NCBI RefSeq assembly: GCF_016919005.1
Contig: NZ_JAFFQE010000006.1
Coordinates: 62,001-126,000 of the forward strand
Reading direction: 5' to 3'
Origin: Desulfopila inferna
GTDB lineage: Bacteria > Desulfobacterota > Desulfobulbia > Desulfobulbales > Desulfocapsaceae
Length of the DNA: 64,000 nucleotides
The first letter of the stretch is position 1. Each line of letters begins with the position of its first letter. The translations under genes were made by a program, and so were the position numbers. This document shows positions 1 through 8,996 of the stretch, in pieces. The notes under the pieces are model-generated. The model worked only from the letters and a program-made list of their open reading frames with translations, searched no databases and had not been told where the DNA came from.

Positions 1-1086
1 GACGAGTCCGCCGAGGTCGAAGCGGCCAATGGATTCCATAGTGTCCACAAAATTCTTCCTGGTCAACTCTCCCTGGACATGAGTGGCAATTTCAGAGAAG
101 AGTTTCCCGGCGATGTAGCCTTCAAGAGAAGTGAAGCTGATGGGCACATCATGCTGGTATTTGCTCATCGCTTCGAGATATTCCTTAATCAGAGGAAGGG
201 AAGAGTCCCGGGGATTGGGAACCACTTGAGAGACAATCACGTTTTCGGCATAACGGCCGAGAGCCTTCTGCAGACTCTCGGTACCGACAAAAGAAATGCT
301 GCAGTAGATCCTTTCGCCCTCCTCCTTGACCTTGCTCAGTTTGATAAATTCAGCGCAGGCCGAGTAGGCCCCAACCAGAACTATGGCCTCCGGGTTACCC
401 TTATGCACATCCCGCAATCCTCCCATGACCGCCACGGTATTGCGTTCATAAGTCCCTTCGGAGACCAGTTTCATCCCTCTTCTTTTAAGAGCTTGTCTGA
501 TGCCCTGCAGGCCGTCAAGCCCGTAACTGTCGTTCTGATAAAAGCAGGCTATTCTGCTGATCTTTTTTTCATCGATGAGATATGAGGCCAGCTTTTCCAT
601 CTCCTGATAATAACTGCCCCTGACATTGATAATATTCTTCCTGAATGGTTCACGCAGAAATTCTGCACCGGTAAACGGACCGAAAAACGGCACTTCATGT
701 TGCTCAATTAACGGAATTACCGCCTTTGATGTGGGGGTGCCGACCTCACCTATTATCATAAACACGTTGTGTTTTTCGATGAAGGACCGGATATTCCTTA
801 TTGCCCTGTCGGGTTCATAGCCATCATCTCTACTGATAAGGAGAATATCTCTACCCCGAATTCCACCTTCATCGTTTTTCTTGGAAAAGGCGGCCAACAG
901 GCCGGCCCGCAATTCCAAACCAAGATTTTGAGCGGGGCCCGACAGGGCACAGGACTGCCCCAGGACTATTGGCTGATGTTTTACTGCCAGTAGAGGCTCA
1001 TCGCTCATGGCCGGCACCGTGAAAACAATGGAAAAAGCCACTATCAAAGATACGACTGGAACTGAAATGCTCCTTCGTGTGATCAT
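1..1086 (-). CDS. Periplasmic ABC-type ligand-binding protein, branched-chain amino acid family (partial)
   Basis: I translated the minus strand from ATG at 1086 to the window edge; the frame stays open for 362 codons and the C-terminus lies outside the window. The N-terminus is a signal peptide (charged RR, hydrophobic stretch to about residue 24, cleavage near PAMS-DE). The mature part reads as a type I periplasmic binding fold (Peripla_BP_6): an opening IVLGQSCALSGPAQNLG, then NDEGGIRGRDI and a GEVGTPTSKAVIP segment, as in LivJ-like receptors. Such proteins bind amino acids or other small ligands and pass them to an ABC permease or a sensor kinase; no permease is visible here. A weak Shine-Dalgarno (GAAGG) lies about 10 bases before the ATG. 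Ligand unknown. Confidence 0.85.
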   Translation of the reverse strand, partial: MITRRSISVPVVSLIVAFSIVFTVPAMSDEPLLAVKHQPIVLGQSCALSGPAQNLGLELRAGLLAAFSKKNDEGGIRGRDILLISRDDGYEPDRAIRNIRSFIEKHNVFMIIGEVGTPTSKAVIPLIEQHEVPFFGPFTGAEFLREPFRKNIINVRGSYYQEMEKLASYLIDEKKISRIACFYQNDSYGLDGLQGIRQALKRRGMKLVSEGTYERNTVAVMGGLRDVHKGNPEAIVLVGAYSACAEFIKLSKVKEEGERIYCSISFVGTESLQKALGRYAENVIVSQVVPNPRDSSLPLIKEYLEAMSKYQHDVPISFTSLEGYIAGKLFSEIATHVQGELTRKNFVDTMESIGRFDLGGLV

Positions 1087-1634
1087 AATTTACTTGCCTT
1101 CATTTGTTTCTGCCTGGAGAGTGATCCGCAATGAAAAAAAAACGGCTCACCTGACACCCCGCAAAAGATAGATAAAAAATTACCTAATAGCAAGGAAAAG
1201 CAAACATCAGGATAGGGCCGGAACTTCAGGCTCAGTCGCTGAAACCTGATGATTTCCCAAAAGTCATCAACGCTTGCGAGGATGGTCTCTGCGCTAAGCG
1301 CGGGCTCGAAAAGGTTAATAGTTTTTTTAGCAAGAAAATAATCTGTCTGAAGGCTCTTATCCAGCTCAGCCGGGTTAGATATTTTAGGCACCCCCTTTAC
1401 TTTACCCGGAGGGCTGAGTATTAATAGCTTGAAAATTATTTTATGGTGTTTTCTCAGGAAAATGGTTCTGGAGGAATGTAATGTAAAATCCATGAAATAG
1501 GCGGCACTATCTCAGGGGAATGCCCTGATCAGCTTCGCTTGTGGGGGCAGTAGTCCCGGCTCGTTTCCTGGAGGAACAGGTAATCCGTGCCGAAAACAAC
1601 TATTCTAACAACAGAAACTGAGGTAAAAAAAATC
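1087..1634. other. Gene-poor stretch with repeat fragments
   Basis: This 548-base stretch separates the divergent binding-protein and kinase genes. It holds a degenerate copy of the EVGVYARTGAYR-type repeat near 1255-1315 and a CCAGCTCnGC hairpin repeat at 1356-1381. A 136-codon minus-strand ORF (1083-1493) spans both repeats and is probably not a gene. I see no convincing promoter. Confidence 0.5.
1356..1381 (+). repeat. CCAGCTCnGC hairpin repeat, copy 1
   Basis: The stretch ctcttatccagctcagccgg followed by gttaga matches the repeats at 2591 and 60246, and the reverse complement of the one at 22331. The core CCAGCTCAGCCGG can fold as a short hairpin. Confidence 0.6.
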
Positions 1635-2552
1635 ATGAAAATAATACTCTCCGGATCTCTGGCCTATGATAGAATTATGGACTTTCCGGAACTTTTTTCC
1701 GACCATCTCCTTCCCGACAAGCTGGATGAAATCAACATCAGCTTCATGGTCAATGGCGTCACCGAAAACTTTGGCGGAACAGCCGGAAATATAGCATACG
1801 CCCTAAAGCTTATGGGTGGTGATCCTGAAATCAGTGCCACCATTGGTTTCGATCATCACCGCTACTTCAAGTGGCTGCAAAAAAACGGCATCTCTTCCGA
1901 ACATATTCACATTGTCGAGGATGAATGGACGGCCGGAGCCTATATTACCACCGATAGAAAGGACAACCAGATTACCGGATTCAACCCCGGTGCCATGAAA
2001 TATTCATCCAGGTTGAACTTCGATACTCTCGACCGGGACTCCCTGCTGGTAATATCTCCTGGAAATCTCGAGGATATGGTCGAATATCCCAAAAAGGCAA
2101 AAGAGAGGGATCTCAAATACATTTTTGATCCAGGCCAGGCCCTGCCCATGTTGCAGAAAGAGGAACTGCTGAATTGCATAGACGGCTGCATGCTCCTGAT
2201 GGTCAACGACTACGAAATGAATCTGATCCAGAAAAAAACCGGCCTTGCCAGAGAAGAAATCATAGCTCGTTCCGGCTCCACGATTGTCACTCTGGGTCAT
2301 GAAGGCTCGCGTCTCCACAACAATGGTTCAGCCGTAAAAATTCCCGTTTTTCCGGGAACCAAAGCCACCGATCCGACGGGAGCGGGTGATGCTTACCGGG
2401 GCGGGCTCTTAAGCGGTCTGGTTGAAGGAAAAACTCTCGAGGAGAGCTGTATTCTTGGCAGTGTCTGTGCATCGTTTGCCGTGGAACATTACGGAACACA
2501 GGTGTATTCATTCTCCAGAGAAGAATTCAACACCAGGCTTAGCCTGCATTAA
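1635..2552 (+). CDS. PfkB-family carbohydrate/nucleoside kinase (adenosine-kinase-like)
   Basis: A ribokinase-fold ATP-dependent kinase of 305 residues. It opens with IILSGSLAYDRIM, has the glycine-rich substrate motif FGGTAGNIAYAL near residue 45, and the C-terminal PfkB signature DPTGAGDAYRGG whose aspartate near residue 252 is the expected catalytic base. The family phosphorylates adenosine, ribose or related substrates in the cytosol; the sequence resembles the adenosine-kinase-like group, but substrate cannot be fixed by eye. Two starts are possible: GTG at 1587 after GGAGGAA, or ATG at 1635 after GAGGT. I chose 1635 because the conserved fold begins there. Next gene is fdhD, 79 bases on, across a repeat. 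Confidence 0.85.
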   Translation: MKIILSGSLAYDRIMDFPELFSDHLLPDKLDEINISFMVNGVTENFGGTAGNIAYALKLMGGDPEISATIGFDHHRYFKWLQKNGISSEHIHIVEDEWTAGAYITTDRKDNQITGFNPGAMKYSSRLNFDTLDRDSLLVISPGNLEDMVEYPKKAKERDLKYIFDPGQALPMLQKEELLNCIDGCMLLMVNDYEMNLIQKKTGLAREEIIARSGSTIVTLGHEGSRLHNNGSAVKIPVFPGTKATDPTGAGDAYRGGLLSGLVEGKTLEESCILGSVCASFAVEHYGTQVYSFSREEFNTRLSLH

Positions 2553-2590
2553 GCAGGACCGTTATTACCTTACTCCGGATTTGTTGTTAA

Positions 2591-2618
2591 CTTATCCAGC
2601 TCCGCTGGGTTAGATACC
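2591..2618 (+). repeat. CCAGCTCnGCTGG hairpin repeat, copy 2
   Basis: The motif tatccagctccgctgggtta is almost identical to the copy at 60246-60275. CCAGC/GCTGG can form a small stem. It lies between the PfkB kinase stop and the fdhD start. Confidence 0.65.
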
Positions 2619-2631
2619 TTTTTTGAAATAG

Positions 2632-3402
2632 ATGATGAGCAGTCAAGTAACAGTACCTCATAAAACGATAGTAGTGACGCCGCAGGGCAGAGAGGAGCGG
2701 GAAGAACTTCTCGCCCTGGAAACTCCCTATACCGTGGCCTTGAATGACCGCGACATCGGCTCGTCCATGGTCCTGCCCGTGGGACTGGAAGAGTTCGGAG
2801 TAGGTTTTCTTTTTGGTCAGGGCTTCATCAAACGGCCGCAAGAGGTGGTCGAGGTTCTGGTTTGCCCCGATGGCCGTATCTCCGTGTATGCCGATGTCGA
2901 TGAGACTTCAAACCATGAAGTTATAATCACCTCCGGCTGCGGCGGCACTGGAAAAATCTCCAGGGAAATGCTGGAAGGCGCCTTTGAACCGCTCCAGGAG
3001 GCCACGATCACCTTTCCGGAAATCAAAGATTTCATCCTTTCCGTCCTGCAGATATCACCGCTTGGGGCTCAGACGCACTGCGTTCATGGGTGCGGTCTCT
3101 GGGCAGAGGGAAAGCTACAGGTCTTCCACGAGGATGTCGGCAGGCATAATGCCGTCGACAAGGTGCTGGGAGCCATCCTCCTGGGTAATGCCCCGGCAAA
3201 CGGGGCGATTTACACCACAGGCAGGCTTACCTCAGATATGGTGTTGAAATGTGCACGCATCGGAATACCGATAATAATGTCTAGAACCGCGCCATCTTCT
3301 CTCGGCCTGGCCATTGCCAAAAGGGCGGGAGCAACACTTGCAGCTTACGCCAGGCCGGAGAGGCTCAATATATTTCATGGGATTGAACGTATAAAGGTAT
3401 AG
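2632..3402 (+). CDS. fdhD: FdhD, sulfurtransferase for formate dehydrogenase
   Basis: FdhD moves sulfur from IscS to the molybdenum/tungsten bis-PGD cofactor of formate dehydrogenase, in the cytosol. The 256-residue product shows the family hallmarks EDVGRHNAVDKV near residue 165, TTGRLTSDMVLK and IPIIMSRTAPSSLGLAIA. The active-site loop reads TSGCGGTG around Cys103, so the second cysteine of the CxxC found in E. coli FdhD is missing; instead HCVHGCG further on carries two cysteines. There are tandem ATGs at 2632 and 2635 and no strong Shine-Dalgarno. No formate dehydrogenase gene is in the window, but the enzyme is commonly a selenoprotein, which fits the Sec signals seen elsewhere here. Confidence 0.95.
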   Translation: MMSSQVTVPHKTIVVTPQGREEREELLALETPYTVALNDRDIGSSMVLPVGLEEFGVGFLFGQGFIKRPQEVVEVLVCPDGRISVYADVDETSNHEVIITSGCGGTGKISREMLEGAFEPLQEATITFPEIKDFILSVLQISPLGAQTHCVHGCGLWAEGKLQVFHEDVGRHNAVDKVLGAILLGNAPANGAIYTTGRLTSDMVLKCARIGIPIIMSRTAPSSLGLAIAKRAGATLAAYARPERLNIFHGIERIKV

Positions 3403-3579
3403 TTGATCCGCAAAGCGGAAATGGCTATTTCTCTTATGGGTACCTTGAAAAATGAGAATTTTCGCCCAAGGTCGAGGCGTGGCAGGAAATTTTAACAGAG
3501 GCTTATGGTTGATATTCCGATGTTAAAATTTATTGACACACCGAAGAGATTGGCTGAAAAGGCCATTTTTCAATGTGCC

Positions 3580-4521
3580 TTATCTTCCCTCAAGTCCTAG
3601 TTCAATGAGTTTTTCGAGCATTGCCGAAAAACTCAGGCCATACGCAGATGCCGCCTGTGGGAAAAGACTGGTAGGCGTCATGCCGGGTATCGTATTGGTC
3701 TCCAGGAGAAAAAGATCCCCCGCCTCGGAAATGATCATATCGGTGCGGGAATATCCTCTCAGCTGCAGTGCCTTATGTGCAGTCACCCCGAATTCCTGAG
3801 CCCGCCGAGTCAGCTCGGAGTCAACCTCCGCCGGACAGACCTCTCGGGTTGCGCCGGGCTGATATTTGGCGTCGTAATTAAAAAATTCAAAATCCTTTCC
3901 GGGAATAATCTCGACAAGCGGTAATGCCACAGGGGCATCATTGCCCAAAACCCCCACAGTTACCTCCCTGCCCCGGACAAAACTCTCAACCATGGCTCTC
4001 CCGCCATGCTGCTGTGCTATTGCTATACCCGCCGCAAGTTCCGAAACATCCCGAACGATGGTCATGCCCAGGCTTGAGCCGTCAGATACAGGCTTGACCA
4101 CCAGGGGCAGCCCCAGAGCGGCAACAATTTCTTCAGCTGAATACTCTTTGGCAGTCTCAATAATACGCCATGGAGCTACCGGTAATCCATGAAGTTTGTA
4201 AAGTTCCTTTGCCAGATTCTTATCCATGGCCAGAGCGCTTCCGATCACTCCCGACCCCTGATAAGGAATATCCAGGAGATCGAGAAAACCCTGCATGGTA
4301 CCATCCTCTCCCCACAGGCCATGCAGCAGGATAAATGCAAAATCGATTTTTCCGGCATCTGCTGCTATTCTTGCCAAATCCGTTAAAGGATCATACCGGG
4401 TCACATTGAATTTTTTTTGGTCAAGTGCCTTCTCGACCCCTTCTGCTCCCATTAAGGAAACTTCCCGCTCTCCCGAGCGGCCTCCAGCGAGTAATGCCAG
4501 GTTTATTCCGTCTCGATTCAT
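3580..4521 (-). CDS. ddl: D-alanine--D-alanine ligase
   Basis: Ddl joins two D-alanines with ATP to make the terminal dipeptide of peptidoglycan precursors in the cytosol. The 313 residues are normal for the family. Visible motifs are LAGGRSGEREVSL near the N-terminus, LHGLWGEDGTMQGFLDLLDIPYQGSG, the ATP-grasp segment VVKPVSDGSSLGM, and the metal-binding C-terminal LLETNTIPGMTPTSLFP. AGGAGG lies 7 bases before the ATG. The gene converges on fdhD, and its 5' end faces rpsU across a 322-base gap. It acts in the same pathway as the D,D-carboxypeptidase at 17698 but is not linked to it. Confidence 0.96.
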   Translation of the reverse strand: MNRDGINLALLAGGRSGEREVSLMGAEGVEKALDQKKFNVTRYDPLTDLARIAADAGKIDFAFILLHGLWGEDGTMQGFLDLLDIPYQGSGVIGSALAMDKNLAKELYKLHGLPVAPWRIIETAKEYSAEEIVAALGLPLVVKPVSDGSSLGMTIVRDVSELAAGIAIAQQHGGRAMVESFVRGREVTVGVLGNDAPVALPLVEIIPGKDFEFFNYDAKYQPGATREVCPAEVDSELTRRAQEFGVTAHKALQLRGYSRTDMIISEAGDLFLLETNTIPGMTPTSLFPQAASAYGLSFSAMLEKLIELGLEGR

Positions 4522-4843
4522 TGCTGTCCTCCTATTTCTTGGTAAGGCTGCTCTTGATGGGTGAAACAGTCACTGATCTAGTGTCTTAAATAGTACACTT
4601 AAAAAAAACAACAAGCTCTTTTCTTTTTTATAAAACAACGAGAGTCGACATAATTATAATACGTGAATATCACGTGAATATTGGAATAAAAGCAGCATCG
4701 GACCACTCAAAACCTCTTGAAAAAGATATTGACACCACACACCATATCTACTATATGTAATAGGTTATTGTTGCATAATCGGGTACATTTACACATACCC
4801 TTTTCGATATTACCAGACCAAAAAAACGCTAACGGAGCAAACA
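4522..4843. other. Divergent ddl/rpsU intergenic region
   Basis: The 322 bases hold the rpsU promoter (4729-4757), an AT-rich block, and a tandem duplication of an ACGTGAATAT unit at 4661-4682. Nothing in it looks coding. Confidence 0.5.
4729..4757 (+). promoter_or_regulatory. Sigma-70-type promoter for rpsU
   Basis: TTGACA at 4729-4734 and TATATG at 4752-4757 are separated by 17 bases. The predicted start near 4764 gives an 80-base leader in which GGGTA...TACCC at about 4780-4800 could form a small hairpin. No mapping data; inferred from consensus only. Confidence 0.6.
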
Positions 4844-5038
4844 ATGATAGAAGTCGAAGTTCGTGGAGACCTTGAGTACGCTATTAGACAGTTAAAGAAA
4901 AAGCTTCAGATCGACGGCATCAAGCGAGAACTGAAGCGCCGCGAATATTATGAAAAGCCCAGTGTTAAGAAACGTCGCAAGCAGGCTGAAGCTCGGCGTA
5001 AGCTCCGTAAGTTTAACCGTATGAAGAAAAGTTTCTGA
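4844..5038 (+). CDS. rpsU: 30S ribosomal protein S21
   Basis: The 64-residue, very basic product (IEVEVRGDLEYAIRQLKKK start, RRKLRKFNRMKKSF end) is S21, a small-subunit protein that helps mRNA selection at initiation. Length is within the family range. GGAG precedes the ATG by 7 bases. In enterobacteria rpsU heads an operon with dnaG and rpoD; here it is followed by a Xer recombinase. Confidence 0.96.
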   Translation: MIEVEVRGDLEYAIRQLKKKLQIDGIKRELKRREYYEKPSVKKRRKQAEARRKLRKFNRMKKSF

Positions 5039-5069
5039 CCCTGTAGATAACAAGAACTACACCCCCTGG

Positions 5070-5112
5070 TCTCTTCATTTACCTGAAGCGTTGGTAAATG
5101 ACGGGAAAGAGA
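5070..5112 (+). other. Hairpin downstream of rpsU
   Basis: CATTTACC (5076-5083) pairs perfectly with GGTAAATG (5093-5100), and TCTCTT/AAGAGA can extend the stem around a one-sided bulge. No T-run follows, so it is not a textbook terminator; it could be an attenuator or processing site between rpsU and the recombinase gene. Confidence 0.4.
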
Positions 5113-5146
5113 TTTACAGGATGACCTGAGCAATGGCCGACGGTTA

Positions 5147-6112
5147 GTGGACGTTGCTCCTTTTTGTAGCCACCACTATACTATACCGATCGACAAAAGA
5201 GAAAAAACACCTCTGCCTGAATTGTTTGATGCCCTGCAGGAACAGTTCTACCGGTACCTGATCACGGAGAGACGGCTATCAGACAATAGCGTATCAGCTT
5301 ATGTTGCTGATATTCAAGGATTTCTTAGCTTCATCTGCCAAAATAAAATTACCCGCCTCAACAACGTTGATATTGCTGTCATCCACCGCTACCTCGAACG
5401 CGCCCGAAAAAACAGAATATCTCATCGCACCAATGCCAGGCGCATATCTGCCCTGAAAACCTTTTTTATCTTTCTCCTGCAGGAAAGGATTGTCACTTTC
5501 AATCCCTTCTACTCAATTGACCTGCCGAAGAGCGGACGGACATTGCCCAAGGCCTTGACCATCGAAGAGGTCGGCAATCTGCTGAAAGCGCCTGCTGTCT
5601 CTACTCCAATAAGTCAGAGAAACCGGACTATGGTCTACCTGCTCTACTCCACGGGACTGCGGGTGACGGAACTGGTGCAATTGCCGCTGAGGGCATGCAA
5701 TATCAGCTCTGGCTTTGTCAGGGTAATGGGAAAAGGCGGAAAAGAACGTCTTATACCTTTTGGGGAGGCGGCAAAGACACAGCTTGAAAACTACCTCGGC
5801 AATGCACGGGCTCATATTCTCGGCGGCAAACGTAGCAATTTCCTTTTTGTCACCAACCGGGGCGGTGCCATGACCCGGCTGCGATTCTGGCAGATTCTCA
5901 GAGGAATTGCCACAGCTGCAGGCATCAGCAAAAACATCTCCCCGCACATGCTGCGTCATTCTTTTGCCACTCATCTGCTCGCCCATGGTGCCGATCTGCG
6001 GGCTGTCCAACTTATGCTGGGCCACTCCGATATTACCACGACCCAGATCTACACCCATATAGACCAGGACAGGCTCAAGGATATCCATAAGAAATTTCAT
6101 CCCCGGGGCTGA
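5147..6112 (+). CDS. Tyrosine recombinase of the XerC/XerD family
   Basis: Xer recombinases resolve chromosome dimers at dif next to the division site. The 321 residues have an N-terminal SAM-like core-binding domain (about 28-115) and the catalytic domain with Arg172 (GLRVTEL), Lys196 (MGKGGKE), His267 and Arg270 (HMLRHSFATH), His293 (GHSDITTTQ) and the nucleophile Tyr302 (IYTH). All six catalytic positions are present, so it should be active. The start is GTG at 5147; no ATG lies before residue 160. The chromosomal context and the lack of phage genes favour a housekeeping Xer over an element integrase. I cannot separate XerC from XerD by eye. Confidence 0.88.
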   Translation: MDVAPFCSHHYTIPIDKREKTPLPELFDALQEQFYRYLITERRLSDNSVSAYVADIQGFLSFICQNKITRLNNVDIAVIHRYLERARKNRISHRTNARRISALKTFFIFLLQERIVTFNPFYSIDLPKSGRTLPKALTIEEVGNLLKAPAVSTPISQRNRTMVYLLYSTGLRVTELVQLPLRACNISSGFVRVMGKGGKERLIPFGEAAKTQLENYLGNARAHILGGKRSNFLFVTNRGGAMTRLRFWQILRGIATAAGISKNISPHMLRHSFATHLLAHGADLRAVQLMLGHSDITTTQIYTHIDQDRLKDIHKKFHPRG

Positions 6113-6190
6113 CCCTGCGATGGTGTACACACAAACAAACCCGTCCATTGGAAAGAGGAATTGCTTATTCACCTTTAATGGCCATTGCCG

Positions 6191-8857
6191 ATGCAAATTA
6201 TAACCACCCATCTCAATGCCGATTTTGACGGTCTGGCTTCTATGATAGCTGCAAAAAAGCTCTATCCCGAAGCCATAATGGCCTTCTCTGGATCTCAGGA
6301 AAAGAATGTCCGCGATTTTATAGGAGAAAACCTCGCCTATCGTTACGACTTTCAAAAGTTGAAAAGTATCGATCTCACCAAAGTGACACAGCTCATTGTC
6401 GTCGATAACCGTTCCTCCGCCCGTCTAGGTCCAATCAGCCGCTGTCTTGAAAATAAAAACCTGTCCATTCATATATACGATCATCACCCGAAAAATCCCG
6501 GAGATATGGTTGGTGAACTGCAGGTTATTGAGGATGTCGGCTCTACCGCCACCATTCTAATGAGGCTCCTCAAGGAAAAAAACATTGAAGTCACAGAGGA
6601 TGAGGCAACAATTTTCTGCCTTGGAATCTACGAAGACACCGGCTCCCTGACCCATACCACCACTACTCCTCAGGATCTCCGAACGGTTGCCTGGCTTCTC
6701 GAAAAGGGGGCCAAGCTTGATCTTGTCTCTCAATTTATCACCTATGAACTGACGACGCAGCAAGTTCAGCTGCTGGGTGAATTGATGAAGACCGCGAACA
6801 GCTATGTCATCCAGAATATTCCCATAGTGGTGGTAACCCTGACCCTGAGAGACTATATCGATGACTTTGCCCTCATTGTCAGGCGTTTCATGAACATGGA
6901 AAATCTTGATACCCTTTTTGCCCTGATATCAATGGCCGGCAGGATTTATCTCATCGCCAGAAGCAGAATACCGGATGTCAACGTCGGTCTGGTGGCCCGG
7001 GATTTCGGCGGAGGAGGTCACGCTTCCGCGGCATCGGCGACGGTACGCAACATGACCCTGATCGAGGCGCAGGAAAAGCTCATCATGATCCTGCACAGAC
7101 ATGTCCGTCCCCAGCCTGTTGCCGAAGAGATGATGTCCCGGCCCGTCATAACTATCCCCACCACAACCACCATCGCCGAAGCCAAGGATATTCTGACGCG
7201 CTATAACATCACGGTTCTCCCCGTGGTTCCCAAACCTCGGGAGACCGGTGCGGATAAGGGGCAGATTGTGGCCGGCACCATATCGAGAAGGGTGGTGGAG
7301 AAAGCCATTCATCATGACCTCGGCCACCTGCCCGTGAGCGATTACATGACCTCCGATATTGAAACTCTCCCGCTCAAGGCAACACTGGCTGATATTCAGG
7401 AACTTATCATCGAGCATCGCCAGCGCCTTCTGCCGGTCATACATGAGAATAAACTGGTCGGGATCATTACCCGCACGGATCTGCTCAACAGGCTGGTCAA
7501 CGACCCGGCCAACATGCCGAAGAACCTGCTGCATGAGGCAGACTATCCATCCCTGGAAAGAACCAGGAATCTCAACTCAATCATGGTCGAACGTCTCGGC
7601 AAAGGGGTTATCAGTCTGCTGCGCAACATAGGCGAAGTGGCCGATGTGCTGAGCTTCAAGGCCTATGCAGTCGGCGGTTTCGTCCGTGATCTGCTCTTGA
7701 AGAAGCCCAATTTTGATCTGGATATAGTTATTGAAGGAGAGGGCATAGAGTATGCGAAAGCGCTGGCAGCAAGACTCGGGGGGCGAGTCATTATGCATGA
7801 ACGCTTTGCTACTGCCAAGGTGCTGCTCCCGGACGGCATGAAAATCGATATCGCCACGGCACGGTTGGAATACTATGAGTATCCGGCGGCGCTACCCACC
7901 ATAGAGCTCTCATCCTTAAAACTTGACCTTTTTCGCCGCGACTTTACCATAAATGCCATGGCCGTTCAGCTCAACAGTCGGAGCTTTGGAACCCTCAATG
8001 ATTTCTTCAACTGCCAGAATGACCTGAAATACAAATCTATAAAGGTTCTCCATAATCTCAGCTTCGTTGAGGATCCAACCCGCATCTTCAGGGCGATCAG
8101 ACTGGAAAAACGAATGGATTTTACCATCGCCAAGCATACCGAACGGCTGATGCGCAATGCCGTCAAGATGGAACTCTTCGGCAAAGCCGACGATCCTCGT
8201 TTTTTCACTGAGATAAAGATAATCCTCTCTGAAGAGGATCCCATCCCTGCGATCGAAAGGCTTGCGGAGTTTGATCTTTTCCGCTTTCTCTGGCCTGATC
8301 TCAAACCATATCTTAAAATCGACAGACGTTTTCATCACATATTGACCCAGGCGCACAGGGCCATTTCCTGGTTCAAGCTACTCTACCTCAGGGATAATCT
8401 GGAAACCTGGATGGTCTATCTCCTTGCCATCATGGGGAGATCCGGAACCAGAGAGCTACAGTCGTTTTGTACACGGTTCAATATTCCCCGGAAAATCTCC
8501 TCAACGCTTATTCTCCAGAAAGAACGCAGTGATAAGGTTGCCGATCTCCTGCTGCGCCGCAGGATCATGAACAACAGTGAACTCTATTGGATTTTTGAAG
8601 AACTGAGCAATGAAAGCCTTCTTTATCTTATGGCGATTGCGAGAAAAAATCACATTAAACGATATATCTCCAACTATGTCACCACACTGCGCCAGGTCAA
8701 ACCCTTCACCACCGGTAAAAAACTCGAAAAAATGGGATACACCCCCGGCCCTCTTTTTAAATTAATCCTCAATGACCTGCTGAGTGCCAAACTTGACAAT
8801 CTGGTACAGACCGAAAGGGACGAAAGGGCTTTTCTGCGGGAGCATTACCCTTTATGA
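6191..8857 (+). CDS. DHH phosphoesterase-CBS-tRNA nucleotidyltransferase fusion
   Basis: An 888-residue multidomain protein. Residues 1-300 form a DHH/DHHA1 phosphoesterase with NADFDG, DNR, DHHP (about 97-100), EDTGS and GGGGHASAAS near 275. A pair of CBS domains (about 312-440, MMSRPVITIP and YMTSDIETLP) should bind adenine nucleotides. The poly(A) polymerase/CCA-adding head follows, with GGFVRD near 493 and the catalytic DLDIV near 509, then an RNA-binding C-terminal region. The family completes or repairs tRNA 3' ends; the DHH part may trim RNA or hydrolyse a dinucleotide. ATG at 6191 is preferred to TTG at 6185. No good ribosome-binding site is visible. Whether it adds CCA or only part of it is unknown. 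Confidence 0.9.
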   Translation: MQIITTHLNADFDGLASMIAAKKLYPEAIMAFSGSQEKNVRDFIGENLAYRYDFQKLKSIDLTKVTQLIVVDNRSSARLGPISRCLENKNLSIHIYDHHPKNPGDMVGELQVIEDVGSTATILMRLLKEKNIEVTEDEATIFCLGIYEDTGSLTHTTTTPQDLRTVAWLLEKGAKLDLVSQFITYELTTQQVQLLGELMKTANSYVIQNIPIVVVTLTLRDYIDDFALIVRRFMNMENLDTLFALISMAGRIYLIARSRIPDVNVGLVARDFGGGGHASAASATVRNMTLIEAQEKLIMILHRHVRPQPVAEEMMSRPVITIPTTTTIAEAKDILTRYNITVLPVVPKPRETGADKGQIVAGTISRRVVEKAIHHDLGHLPVSDYMTSDIETLPLKATLADIQELIIEHRQRLLPVIHENKLVGIITRTDLLNRLVNDPANMPKNLLHEADYPSLERTRNLNSIMVERLGKGVISLLRNIGEVADVLSFKAYAVGGFVRDLLLKKPNFDLDIVIEGEGIEYAKALAARLGGRVIMHERFATAKVLLPDGMKIDIATARLEYYEYPAALPTIELSSLKLDLFRRDFTINAMAVQLNSRSFGTLNDFFNCQNDLKYKSIKVLHNLSFVEDPTRIFRAIRLEKRMDFTIAKHTERLMRNAVKMELFGKADDPRFFTEIKIILSEEDPIPAIERLAEFDLFRFLWPDLKPYLKIDRRFHHILTQAHRAISWFKLLYLRDNLETWMVYLLAIMGRSGTRELQSFCTRFNIPRKISSTLILQKERSDKVADLLLRRRIMNNSELYWIFEELSNESLLYLMAIARKNHIKRYISNYVTTLRQVKPFTTGKKLEKMGYTPGPLFKLILNDLLSAKLDNLVQTERDERAFLREHYPL

Positions 8858-8996
8858 GAGGAGCATCACCGTCGCTTCTTGTTTTTTCCATTCCGATGTT
8901 TTATCTGTATCATGTCGTTCGATACCTTGAACACCCTCTACCTGTTGTTCCAGACAGAGTATTTTTTATCATTAAAAAAGAGTGGCAGAATAGATC

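Noticed and set aside
1083-1493. 136-codon minus-strand ORF whose stop overlaps the binding-protein start by ATGA
   Set aside because: It is made of two dispersed repeats and flanking sequence, shows no domain and no ribosome-binding site; the four-base overlap is probably chance.
5147-6112. Phage or island integrase
   Set aside because: No phage genes, tRNA or attachment-site repeats are nearby; a housekeeping Xer recombinase fits better.
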